From Rubeoparvulum massiliense (GTDB lineage: Bacteria > Bacillota > Bacilli > Rubeoparvulales > Rubeoparvulaceae), in NCBI RefSeq assembly GCF_001049895.1, contig NZ_CVPE01000005.1, positions 186,001 to 250,000 of the forward strand: a stretch of DNA of 64,000 nt, read 5' to 3'. Positions within the stretch are counted from its first letter, which is position 1. Every line of letters begins with the position of its first letter. Under the pieces are notes generated by a model. The model was not told the DNA's origin. It worked only from the letters and a program-made list of their open reading frames with translations, and made no database searches. Position numbers and translations under genes: made by a program. This document shows, one piece after another, positions 16,303 through 25,165 of this stretch.

Positions 16303-19300
16303 GTATCATAAACATAATTGTGGTCCCTTGATTTGGCGAACTGATAATTTGTAAGCCTTGACCATAGATTCTCTTGAGGCGCCTGTTTGTGTTCAGGATC
16401 CCGATTCCTCTTTCGCTCATGTTTTTTTCGTGAAGTACCTTCTGCACCTTCTCCTCATCCATCCCTACCCCATCATCCTTGATCGCAATCCTTGTACCAT
16501 CAGCCTGGGTGGTGATGGAGATCCAGATGGTCCCGCCGCTGGGTCTTTTCAAAACACCATGACGAACTGCATTTTCTACGAGAGGTTGAATGGTGAGTGG
16601 AGGAATCTCCAGGACTAAATCGTCCTCTATTTCCCAATGTACTTGCAATCGTTCCCCAAAACGTTCCTGTTCAATATAGAGATAAGAGCGTACCAACTCA
16701 AGCTCATGCTCCAGTGGCACGAGACGCTGCAGGTTTTTTACATCAAAGCTACCTCGTAGATAATTACCAAATTTGTCGAGTAAGGTGACCATTCGTGATG
16801 TATCGATGGCACTGAGGGATGCGATGGTATTCAATGTATTGAAGAGAAAGTGTGGCTGAATCTGTGCTTGCAGCCAAGCAGCCTCCATGTGAAGCTGTTC
16901 AGTAATGGAATGTTTTAAGTCAATCAGCGCTTTCCCACGCGACTTCAGCTCTAGTGAATTGATGGGCTTCGTCACATAATCATTGATCCCCATGGCAAAA
17001 CCAGGATACACATCCTCAGGATTATTTCTAGCAGTTAACAGTAGGATGGGGAGCTCTAGCTTGGAATAGCGCTTGCGAATACGACTTGTCAATTCATAGC
17101 CTGACATCTTGGGCATAATGGCATCAATAATTAGTAAATCCCAATCCATGATATCCAAGTAAGCCAGTGCTTCCTCACCGCTGGTTACCGTTACAACCTC
17201 ATATGATTCAAGTAAAAAAAGTTTGCTAATCACCTTGAGCTGAACTGGATCATCACCTACGACGAGAATCGTATAATCTCTCTCTCGTAGCTCCGTTGGA
17301 TTAGTAACTAGCTGATATAACGCCGCTTTATTAAGAATTCCTCCTCGTTCTGCTTGTTCTTCTAGTTCTATTTGTTCCTCTAATTCTTCCAGTTTGTCGA
17401 CCTCAGATACCGCTTCTCCAGCTAACGGTAAGGTGAAGATAAATTCGATGCCTTGCTGGGGTAGAACATGGATCTGCAATATCCCACCATGCAATTGGAT
17501 CAATTGCCTACTTACATTGAGACTCACTTCCAGTCCATCATCATTGGTTGTATGCCCGTCTCCTTGCTCATAGGCGCATAGAATTCGTTGCTGTGTTTCT
17601 TCATCAGTGTCGTGACCAGACACCTTGATGGATATGGTCGCCATCCCGTCATGATCTTCTGCTTCAACCACAATAAGGTTTGCATTCAGATATTTAATGG
17701 AGGTATGCAAAAGATTAAACAATACCTGAATAAGGCGCTTTTCATCTGCAAGTACATTAGGAAATAAATCGGGAACCTTTGAGACGAACTCTGTTGCCTT
17801 CCCATCAGTCAAAAATCTAAGAATATCAAACAGACTTGTTACTGCTGCTTGAACATTCATGCTCTTTGGCTGAAGATGGATGGTGCCTTCCTTTAAGCGT
17901 GTAAAATCGACGAGATCGTTTAAGACAAAAGCCATGCTTCGTTCAATATTGATCAGCAATTTTAGATTATTGCGGTGGTGCTCCGATAATGAGGTTTTCT
18001 CACTATCATGGATGATCTGAGCAATGGTAATCATCTCATTTAGAGGACTCCATAGCTTTTGTGCGCTAGTTTCCAGAAAGTCATCCTTTTCTATATTCGT
18101 CTTTTTCAGATCTTCCACCAGATCATTCACTTGCTTCCTCGTTAAAGAAAACCTTTTAAACCAGAAGGCAGCAAAACCAAGAAAGGCAAACAAGTAATCA
18201 AAGGGATAGAAGGGAATCTCGATCATCGCTACACCTTTAATGATGCCCCAGATAATCCCCGATGTGGTACTCACAGCTGTGAATGCGAGAAAGAAGGACT
18301 CCGCTTGATTCTGAAAATATTCACGCAGGGTAAACACAAGCACAGTAAGAAAAGAAATAAAGTAAAGGCCAAAAAATAAGAGATTCGCTCTCGATAGATA
18401 TGTAATAGGTAGCAAGATGATGGAGATTGCCGAGAGACCATACATGATGGCGTACCAGCGAAATATTGGTGTGACATTATTTTTTGTTAATAAAGTTCTC
18501 ATCAATTGTATAAAGAACAAGGCCGCACCAAGATAGACGAGATTAATTAATTTCACCGACCAATCATAATTTAGCGGCAACCATGTGAGCACCGCTTTAT
18601 TATAGGTGATCAGTTCATCCATGGCCGGTAGAAGAAATCCTATGGCAAGCAAGAGTAGTCGTTTGTCGCGATAGACAAAGAGATATACAAGGATCGTATA
18701 CAGGCTATACATTAGTAGAACAACTATGATGAAGATGATGGCTGTTTTTTGGAACTCTTGCTCCGCTAAGATTGCCTTCCCGATACCGAACTTGATCGAC
18801 TTGGCGATTCCCACATTTTCAGCTGTATCAAAATTGGATACATGTAACAGAATCTGGATTTCATTGTCATGCACAGGGAAATAGACGGTGTACGGAATAT
18901 CTTCTCCCCTGTGCTCTCCCCGCTTCTCCCCTACTTCCCCAGATTGAGCTAGCAAGTTGCCATTGATAAAGAGTTTGGACGCTGTTTTGGCGGTAGCGAG
19001 ACGAAGCCCATATGTTTGATCCTCATCATGATTGAGGAGAATACGCAATCGATAGGTACCAAATTGATAAGGTAATGCCGCGCTATTCGATGTTGGCACT
19101 GAAATCCATTGGATAGACGAAGGGAAGACCCCCTCCTCCTCAAAATTAGGCTCTACTAAATGAGGCTCTGCGAAAGTTCCAGGAATAAACTCCCATTCAC
19201 CATTCAATGTGATGGTTTGATCCTCTTTCAACTCATAGCCTCTAAGATCTAATATTCCTCTCTCCGCAAACGGCTGATCTGGTGGAAAATGATAGCTTAA

Positions 19301-19399
19301 CCAGAGTAATCGGAATGCAGTAAGGATCAGAAAGACCAGTACAATCACAGCGATCGGCTTCAATGTATGAGACAATTTTGAATGCAAAGAATGAATCAT
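16295..19399 (-). CDS. Hybrid sensor histidine kinase with 7TMR-DISM input and two kinase modules
   Basis: A 1034-residue membrane kinase. Order: signal/TM helix (about 15-35); extracellular 7TMR-DISM-type carbohydrate-like sensor (about 45-215, TLNGEWEFIPGTF); seven TM helices (about 218-420); a first HisKA-like helix KDDFLETSAQKLWSPLNEM in which the expected His is Gln; an HATPase-like domain; a REC domain (about 710-825) with Asp in LLIIDAIMPKMSGYEL; then a His_kinase module with AQIQPHFLFNTLNTIASL and a C-terminal HATPase (QPLVENAVRHGVL, DDGVGMDEEKV, GIGILNTNRRL). The first kinase lacks its phospho-His, so the second should be the active one. Signal unknown. Confidence 0.92.
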   Translation of the reverse strand: MIHSLHSKLSHTLKPIAVIVLVFLILTAFRLLWLSYHFPPDQPFAERGILDLRGYELKEDQTITLNGEWEFIPGTFAEPHLVEPNFEEEGVFPSSIQWISVPTSNSAALPYQFGTYRLRILLNHDEDQTYGLRLATAKTASKLFINGNLLAQSGEVGEKRGEHRGEDIPYTVYFPVHDNEIQILLHVSNFDTAENVGIAKSIKFGIGKAILAEQEFQKTAIIFIIVVLLMYSLYTILVYLFVYRDKRLLLLAIGFLLPAMDELITYNKAVLTWLPLNYDWSVKLINLVYLGAALFFIQLMRTLLTKNNVTPIFRWYAIMYGLSAISIILLPITYLSRANLLFFGLYFISFLTVLVFTLREYFQNQAESFFLAFTAVSTTSGIIWGIIKGVAMIEIPFYPFDYLFAFLGFAAFWFKRFSLTRKQVNDLVEDLKKTNIEKDDFLETSAQKLWSPLNEMITIAQIIHDSEKTSLSEHHRNNLKLLINIERSMAFVLNDLVDFTRLKEGTIHLQPKSMNVQAAVTSLFDILRFLTDGKATEFVSKVPDLFPNVLADEKRLIQVLFNLLHTSIKYLNANLIVVEAEDHDGMATISIKVSGHDTDEETQQRILCAYEQGDGHTTNDDGLEVSLNVSRQLIQLHGGILQIHVLPQQGIEFIFTLPLAGEAVSEVDKLEELEEQIELEEQAERGGILNKAALYQLVTNPTELRERDYTILVVGDDPVQLKVISKLFLLESYEVVTVTSGEEALAYLDIMDWDLLIIDAIMPKMSGYELTSRIRKRYSKLELPILLLTARNNPEDVYPGFAMGINDYVTKPINSLELKSRGKALIDLKHSITEQLHMEAAWLQAQIQPHFLFNTLNTIASLSAIDTSRMVTLLDKFGNYLRGSFDVKNLQRLVPLEHELELVRSYLYIEQERFGERLQVHWEIEDDLVLEIPPLTIQPLVENAVRHGVLKRPSGGTIWISITTQADGTRIAIKDDGVGMDEEKVQKVLHEKNMSERGIGILNTNRRLKRIYGQGLQIISSPNQGTTIMFMIPK

Positions 19400-19561
19400 T
19401 CCACACAGTCCTTCCAGATCACATTCAACAAATCCATTTTATGCAATTATACCATTTGTCTATTGATACTTCGCTGACTAGATCCCATCAAAAAGACCAC
19501 GATAGGAGTCATCCCATCATGGCCCTTAACACATCTTATTTATTCTATGATTCTTCTATTT

Positions 19562-22500
19562 TCATTCTTTTACTTTTTTTCGATGCATCAGCATCCAAGC
19601 CCCGATGATCAGGAAGAAAGCTCCTGCCAATAGGAAGTCGACCCTTGCCTTCTCTCCAGTTTGCGGTAATGTTCCAATTGCATGATCTGATAGATGCGAA
19701 TTGCTTGACTCATCCATTTGATTCGGTTCATCTGAATGATCTGATTCACCTGGCCGTGACTGCTTCGGGTCATCAGGATTTCCGGAATCGTCCGGTTGCT
19801 TCGGATCGTCTGGGTTGCTTGGTTCTTCAGGTTGTGCTGGATCTACCGGCTGATCTGGTTCGATCGGTTTCTCTGGATCCATTGGCTTCTCTGGATCAAT
19901 CGGTTTTTCTGGTTTATCTGGATTACTAGGTTCTGTGATGCTAGTCTTTCTATTCTGGATGGTCAGCTCTTTCGTAGGATGATCCATGGTCACGAAGATC
20001 GTACTAGTTGCAGAGGTTATCACATAACCTCTTGGAGCCTTTGTTTCTTTTAGGTGATAGTGATCGTAAGGTAAATCCTCAAACACGATTTTCCCATCTG
20101 CATCTGTTGTCTTTGTGGCAAGCAATGTGCCTTTATTGTCATACAGTTCAAACTCCGCTCCTGGTAAAACCTTTTGGGCATTGTATGCATCGACCTTCGT
20201 GATAATGAGATGCCCACGACCACGTTCATTTCTCTTATCCACCTTCACAACTTCTGTCTGCTCATGCTGAATGGCGAACTCAACAGGTGTTGGATCTAAT
20301 AAATAATGCTCTGGCGCTTTGGTCTCAACGAATTGATACTGGCCAGCTTCTAAACCATCGACGACGATGCGACCGTTAGTATCGGTGATATGTGTACTAA
20401 CCGTAACCAAGCCCGTCTCATCTTTTTTCTGCAATGCAAATTCTGCTCCTGACAACACACGCATATCATTGCTATCCATTTTTGTTAATTCTACCGCTTG
20501 ATGAAGTTGTTTGTTCGAAATGGTGAATATCTGGTCGGCTTCTGCTAATGTGATAACTTTCCCAGCTTTATACTCATCAGCAATGGCATAGCCTGATGGA
20601 GCAGATAGTTCCTTGAGCAGATAATTCTTAAATTTAAAGGTGTTCGATTCTGCTTCACCATTTTTATCGGTTACAAGTGTTTCAAGTAATATAGATCCCG
20701 ACTTGTCATAGAGTCCGAATGTTGCCCCAGCTAACGGTTGGTTCGTTGCCTCATCTACCTTAACAATTTTAAACTTTCCTTTACCAGGTGTATTTGCACC
20801 ACCCTCAGCACCATATAGATAAACAGAGAACTCATTCTTCGTGTTCTGATCAACCTCTCCTGAAGATTGACCTGAAAGTCGTACATCGTTATTGATTTTC
20901 TCTCCGTGTTCGGCATTAATGAAGGATTGATATTCAAGAATATAGGCTCGATCAATGGCATTTTTAAATACCAATGTGAGTTGTTGATTAGATGCTTCTA
21001 GTGTGTACTCAGATGGACTAACCAAATCTAGTTTTACCAAAGTCCCATTAGGGTTAACAGCGGTTCCATAAAGCTTGATGGATTCCTGAATTAGAATTTG
21101 ATTCTCAGAGAGTATATCTACCACTGTGGTACCGGCATCAAGCTGAGACTGGCTTCGATTGATATCGATGGTCCAGAAAGCAAACTCAGAATCGGCCCCT
21201 TCACCTTGACGACCTGATTTATTCAGATACTCGCCACCATATTTCGGCGCTACGCTAGCAGATTGGCTAAATACTGGTTTCTCTGTTCCATCCTGTAATG
21301 TCGCTTGATTATGATAGGATGCTAAGATAGGTTGACCTGCTAAACTAGTTTTGTAGGTAATGCGGTAGGCCGAGTCGATCTGCCCAAGCTGGATTTCAAA
21401 GCCAGCATTTCCATTAGCATCTTTCATTGTTTTGAATTCATAATCAGTGTTGGATACAAGTTCCCCTAGTTCTACCCCATTACGTTTCCCTGTGAGTTTC
21501 AAATGATGAACTGTTAAAGAATCCTCAACCAAGGCCTGCTTATCTGTGTAGAAATCACGAATAATCGCTTTATCTAGTTGATGAAGGTTATAATTCACAT
21601 CAATAGTCCAGGTAATCTCTTTGGTTTGGGCATTATATATGCCAGTTTTATTCCCGTTATGGGTAGTATAGTGATCAGGATCTACCTGTGTTGATTTTTG
21701 AATGGGGGTTTGTGTCGTACCACCCTCATTCCATTTTAACGTTGCCTGATTCTTATATCCGTCATTGGGAATTGGTTGACGTGGATCGAATGTGGTCTGA
21801 TAGGTGATCACATGGCTGGTGGTGATTGGTTCTTTTAGAAATGTAATTGTCAATCCGTCGTCATACCTTGAATTAGGATCGGAACTAGGGTTAATTTCTA
21901 CTTTATATTCTGTCCCTTTGACTAAATCCGAAATTGACACACTTTCTTCCACCAGCTTGAAATTTTGTCCTGCAAAGTTATCAGTAATCACCACATTCTC
22001 CATGGATTTTTTATCTTGATTGAGATGGATTTCCCAAGTGATGATTTTGTTCGCATAATCTACTGACTTAGCACGCTTGTGGAAGATGACTTGATTGATA
22101 TTTTGAGTGGCTTCCTTGCTTGTACCATCATGCATCTCCACTTTATTGTTAACGGTGTAGCTATCCTCATGTACACGCTTGATCGCTTTGGTTTGATAAG
22201 TGATTTCGTAGGCAGAGCTTACATCCTGTTTAAATTCAAGGCGAAAGCCTGCAGTAGTAGATTCAACAGTGTAGTTCTTATTCGGTTCCAGATCTCCCCT
22301 TCTCGCCTCTCCATTCTCATCGATGGTCATCTGATAAACTGCCAATGAGTCTAGGATCAGCTCTTGAGTTGTATCAAATTGGTCGACTAACCAAGCATCC
22401 TTTTTCGGAATCACTTGTTCATTATAGTTATATTGAATGGCCCACGTAATGGTCTGACTGGTAGGTTCATAGCCAATAGATGCTTTTTCAAGGGGCTTGC

Positions 22501-23419
22501 TGAACTTCACAGTAACACTTGCAGTTTCGGTCATCGGCTGAATGTCTGTTCCAGATACCGTGGCTTCATTAGTAAATGTTTGATCGATTACATCTGTAAT
22601 CGATGTTGTATATTTCACTCGATAGGCACTTTCAATATTTCCAAAGTTCACTTTAAAGCCGGTGTCGGTCTTAATAATCTGACTTGTACCAATATCGACG
22701 GGATTTCCTTCTTGGACAGATCCGTCTAAATTTACCTGTAAAGAGTAGACTTTTATAGAGTTCAGGTCAATTGCTAGACCAACGGGAAGCTTGTCCTCAA
22801 AGGTAGCCTCTGTAATTGAATTTTCATCTTTGTTAAAATCAACATCCCAGTATATTTCACTAGGATTGATCACTTTATTGGCCACCCCTGTTTTATCCAT
22901 TTCACTGCCTTTATTCTTAAAATGTACGAGAATTACTTTTTGTCCCTCATGAATGGGGAAAACAATGGGCTGCTTCAGGCCACCTTCAAACTTACTTTCA
23001 TCAAATTCTCGCCATACTTCGAAGTATCCATCCAAGGATGTACCATCATTGATTTCATCATTGAAGGTGAAGGTAACGGTCCCTTCAGGGGTTACTTCAT
23101 ATGTGCCGACTTCACCCTTCAATTCCCCTGTCAAGCTTTTATCCAGCTTAAATTTGTTGGGCAGTGCAAAGGTGAAGGTGGCACCAGCACTGTATTTATG
23201 ATCCACAGGGAGGCTCCACTCATAATTGATTTTTACCCTAGAGCCTTGCTCCGGACGGATATCCTCAATTCTATTCCCATCCTGATCCAAGATGGTCACA
23301 TCAGTAATAAGATTCTCTGTAATTACTGCTCCTTCAGCATATGCTACTGGTGTTAGTCCCACAAAGCTTTGACAGACCAGTAATAATACAATTAGTATAA
23401 TACCTACTTTTTGTCTCAT
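19562..23419 (-). CDS. LPXTG-anchored Cna/SpaA-type adhesin, copy 1
   Basis: A 1285-residue cell-wall protein. Signal peptide at 1-29 (LIVLLLVCQSFVGLTPVAYA); an SdrG/Big_8-like N-terminal adhesion domain (about 35-160); four or more collagen-binding-type repeats, each marked by phrases such as TKEITWTIDVNYNLHQLDKA and RAYILEYQSFINAE; three SpaA/Cna B prealbumin-like repeats near the C terminus (KFKIVKVDEATNQPLAGATF, ELTKMDSNDMRVLSGAEFAL, LIITKVDAYNAQKVLPGAEF) expected to form Lys-Asn isopeptide bonds; a Pro/Glu/Asp-rich wall-spanning stretch; LPQTGEKAR, TM helix and basic tail. The class D sortase gene just upstream should anchor it. Ligand unknown. Confidence 0.9.
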   Translation of the reverse strand: MRQKVGIILIVLLLVCQSFVGLTPVAYAEGAVITENLITDVTILDQDGNRIEDIRPEQGSRVKINYEWSLPVDHKYSAGATFTFALPNKFKLDKSLTGELKGEVGTYEVTPEGTVTFTFNDEINDGTSLDGYFEVWREFDESKFEGGLKQPIVFPIHEGQKVILVHFKNKGSEMDKTGVANKVINPSEIYWDVDFNKDENSITEATFEDKLPVGLAIDLNSIKVYSLQVNLDGSVQEGNPVDIGTSQIIKTDTGFKVNFGNIESAYRVKYTTSITDVIDQTFTNEATVSGTDIQPMTETASVTVKFSKPLEKASIGYEPTSQTITWAIQYNYNEQVIPKKDAWLVDQFDTTQELILDSLAVYQMTIDENGEARRGDLEPNKNYTVESTTAGFRLEFKQDVSSAYEITYQTKAIKRVHEDSYTVNNKVEMHDGTSKEATQNINQVIFHKRAKSVDYANKIITWEIHLNQDKKSMENVVITDNFAGQNFKLVEESVSISDLVKGTEYKVEINPSSDPNSRYDDGLTITFLKEPITTSHVITYQTTFDPRQPIPNDGYKNQATLKWNEGGTTQTPIQKSTQVDPDHYTTHNGNKTGIYNAQTKEITWTIDVNYNLHQLDKAIIRDFYTDKQALVEDSLTVHHLKLTGKRNGVELGELVSNTDYEFKTMKDANGNAGFEIQLGQIDSAYRITYKTSLAGQPILASYHNQATLQDGTEKPVFSQSASVAPKYGGEYLNKSGRQGEGADSEFAFWTIDINRSQSQLDAGTTVVDILSENQILIQESIKLYGTAVNPNGTLVKLDLVSPSEYTLEASNQQLTLVFKNAIDRAYILEYQSFINAEHGEKINNDVRLSGQSSGEVDQNTKNEFSVYLYGAEGGANTPGKGKFKIVKVDEATNQPLAGATFGLYDKSGSILLETLVTDKNGEAESNTFKFKNYLLKELSAPSGYAIADEYKAGKVITLAEADQIFTISNKQLHQAVELTKMDSNDMRVLSGAEFALQKKDETGLVTVSTHITDTNGRIVVDGLEAGQYQFVETKAPEHYLLDPTPVEFAIQHEQTEVVKVDKRNERGRGHLIITKVDAYNAQKVLPGAEFELYDNKGTLLATKTTDADGKIVFEDLPYDHYHLKETKAPRGYVITSATSTIFVTMDHPTKELTIQNRKTSITEPSNPDKPEKPIDPEKPMDPEKPIEPDQPVDPAQPEEPSNPDDPKQPDDSGNPDDPKQSRPGESDHSDEPNQMDESSNSHLSDHAIGTLPQTGEKARVDFLLAGAFFLIIGAWMLMHRKKVKE

Positions 23420-23490
23420 TAGGCTCCCCTTCCTGTTACGATAAGCTTCATTCTGAAAAACTTCATTCTATAGAGTTCATTGCTATGACA

Positions 23491-24150
23491 TTAGGGCGTT
23501 AACGCTGTTTTTTGGCTTAGCCTTGCTTGAATAATCAGCCTGTCTGTTGGATTTTCTACCCCGATTGGCGTGCAGGTCACTAACGTGATCAATGGTTCTT
23601 CTTGATCGGCTAGTACACCTACTTCAGTTCGATCTACCACAAAGGATTGAACAACAGTAAATTGATAAATATGGGTCCTTGTCTGCACTTCTATTTCGTC
23701 ATCTGGCATCAATTCATCTAGCCGATTAAATTGCTTACCATACGCAATGGCACGATGCCCTGCAAGACCCACATTATGAACTCCGAACTCCTTCTCCGAT
23801 TCAATGATACCAACACCTTTACGAAGAGATGCTTCACCTGCCCCGTCAAAAATAGGGAGTGCAGCATCGATCTTCGGAATTCGGATTACACCCTTGACTC
23901 CATCTAAGAGGGCTAGTTCATCTGCATGGGAAAATTCTTGTTGTTGAGGTGGATAATTGAGTTGTTGTTGATCATTTAGTTGTGGTAGTTGTGGCAAAGT
24001 GGACTCCATAGCATCATTGATCGTCCCAAGGCCTTCAAATGCTTCAATTAATGCTTTTTGTTCCGCATCGAGAGCCACTTTCTCAATTTGTGGATACAAG
24101 ATGAAAACTAGACCAATCAAAATGGAGCAAATTCCCCAAACAAGGCGCAA
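23491..24150 (-). CDS. Class D sortase, copy 1
   Basis: A 219-residue membrane transpeptidase: N-terminal TM (GICSILIGLVFILYPQ), a Gln/Pro linker, and the sortase barrel with VGLAGHRAIAYGKQFNRL (catalytic His), LITLVTCTPIGVENPTDRLI (catalytic Cys and Arg). TLVTCTP is typical of class D. Start is TTG 24150 with GGAG seven bases before. Located 71 bases upstream of the adhesin in the same operon, so it should cleave the LPQTG of that adhesin. Confidence 0.92.
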   Translation of the reverse strand: MRLVWGICSILIGLVFILYPQIEKVALDAEQKALIEAFEGLGTINDAMESTLPQLPQLNDQQQLNYPPQQQEFSHADELALLDGVKGVIRIPKIDAALPIFDGAGEASLRKGVGIIESEKEFGVHNVGLAGHRAIAYGKQFNRLDELMPDDEIEVQTRTHIYQFTVVQSFVVDRTEVGVLADQEEPLITLVTCTPIGVENPTDRLIIQARLSQKTALTP

Positions 24151-24320
24151 TTTCGATCTCCTTTCCGATTTTCTTTCCTAAATCTTTTCAGACTGAACTG
24201 TTTTCACAATGAATAAGTATATTGATAGCCTCTTAAACTTCTCTTAAATTTATCTAAAATTTATCTAAAATGGTAAACATATATTTTTCTCTCTACTTTT
24301 GTAGTATCCAAAATAAAATT

Positions 24321-24351
24321 ACCCACCTCCTAGATTCGTCTAGAGGTGGGT
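24321..24351. terminator. Terminator hairpin with TTCG loop
   Basis: ACCCACCTCCTAGA / TCTAGAGGTGGGT, a 13-bp stem with one bulged C and a TTCG tetraloop, flanked by T-rich runs on both strands. It separates the sortase 1 operon from the small-RNA/toxin region. Confidence 0.7.
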
Positions 24352-24362
24352 ATTATTTGATA

Positions 24363-24534
24363 TAAAAGTAACGAATAGCCACCCATCGCCCGGTGGCTAT
24401 TCGCATTACCAAAAATAATGGAGTAGCGCCGTTCCCCCTTAAAGGGAATCAGCTCATGGCCGTAGGTGTACCACCACCTGCGGTCATTCCTATTATATGC
24501 AAACACAGCTCTGCATATAATGGGTTCTATTTCC
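24363..24534 (-). ncRNA. Orphan antitoxin-like RNA, copy A
   Basis: Minus-strand promoter TTGCAA (24569-24564), 17-base spacer, TATACT (24546-24541), predicted start near 24534. The end is an 11-bp hairpin GAATAGCCACC/GGTGGCTATTC (24402-24373) followed by GTTACTTTTAT. Inside are two features shared with copy B: an inverted repeat ATTATATGCA/TGCATATAAT (24492-24521) and the segment 24458-24485 that can pair over 11 positions. Plus-strand bases 24367-24378 match the last codons of the toxin (AACGAATAG), so the toxin body has been lost here and only the antitoxin part remains. Confidence 0.6.
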
Positions 24535-24737
24535 ATCTTTAGTATATTTAAACCAATGATAGTTTGCAACTCATTACCAGTAATCAATTTCGCTTGTAGT
24601 ATATTCATGTGATTCTATCAATGTATTTATCTCAGTGGTATCAAATATACTTATATATTATTCTATATCTGTTTTTATATGGAATATAATTGAGGTAAAT
24701 GATATGATTAACTTGCTGAGGTCGTTAAGGGTGGAAC

Positions 24738-24768
24738 GGCACGCCTCCCCATGAAAGGAGGTGATGCC
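24738..24768 (+). promoter_or_regulatory. Leader hairpin that hides the toxin ribosome site
   Basis: CCTCC (24744-24748) pairs with GGAGG (24757-24761), which is the toxin Shine-Dalgarno, and GGCA/TGCC (24738-24741, 24765-24768) extends the stem. Toxin translation would be low unless the stem opens, as in several known type I toxins. A TATAAT at about 24685 is a possible toxin -10 box. Confidence 0.55.
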
Positions 24769-24769
24769 T

Positions 24770-24892
24770 ATGCGTTCTTTCGATCTAATACTACTCGTAC
24801 TCTCTACTTCAGGACTGGTTTCCGGATTGATTTTTGGAATCCTGAAGATTGTTATTGAAATCGTTAAACTTGCTGATAAAAAGAACGAATAG
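24770..24892 (+). CDS. Small hydrophobic peptide, putative holin-like type I toxin
   Basis: A 40-residue peptide: short polar start (MRSFD), one membrane helix (LILLVLSTSGLVSGLIFGIL, about 6-25), an amphipathic continuation and a charged end (KLADKKNE). Size and layout match the putative holin-like toxin family (TxpA/BsrG-like, type I toxin-antitoxin). ATG 24770 has AAAGGAGG eight bases upstream. Its 3' end overlaps the predicted antitoxin RNA copy B, the arrangement of txpA/ratA. Inference from form and context; no direct family search was possible. Confidence 0.7.
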   Translation: MRSFDLILLVLSTSGLVSGLIFGILKIVIEIVKLADKKNE

Positions 24893-25042
24893 CCACCCCT
24901 GACCAGGTGACTATTCTTTAAGAAAGAGAATTGTTGCCGTTCCCCCTTAAAGGGAATCAGCTCATGGCCGTAGGTGTTACCTCACCTGCGGTCATTCTTA
25001 TTATATGCAAACATAGTCCTGCATATAATAGGTGTTTTTTTC
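24877..25042 (-). ncRNA. Antitoxin RNA, copy B, overlapping the toxin 3' end
   Basis: Minus-strand promoter TTGCGA (25077-25072), 17 bases, TATACT (25054-25049), start near 25042. The terminator hairpin GAATAGTCACC/GGTGGCTATTC (24916-24887) has one G-U pair on this strand (it would be a C-A mismatch on the other) and is followed by GTTCTTTTT. It overlaps about 16 bases of the toxin gene. Internal inverted repeat ATTATATGCA/TGCATATAAT at 25000-25029 and pairing segment 24966-24993 are shared with copy A. Confidence 0.65.
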
Positions 25043-25165
25043 ATCTTTAGTATATTATAATTTGCTATAACTCGCAACCATCATGATAAGATCAGACCCT
25101 GAAATATCTCTACTCCCATTAGAATGATGATTCTCAAGCATTTCTCCTAGTGCTCTCACCAACTG

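Noticed and set aside
24330-24608. 92-residue open frame on the minus strand
   Set aside because: It lies across the antitoxin-like RNA copy A and its terminator, has odd composition and no ribosome site; the RNA explanation accounts for the conserved bases.
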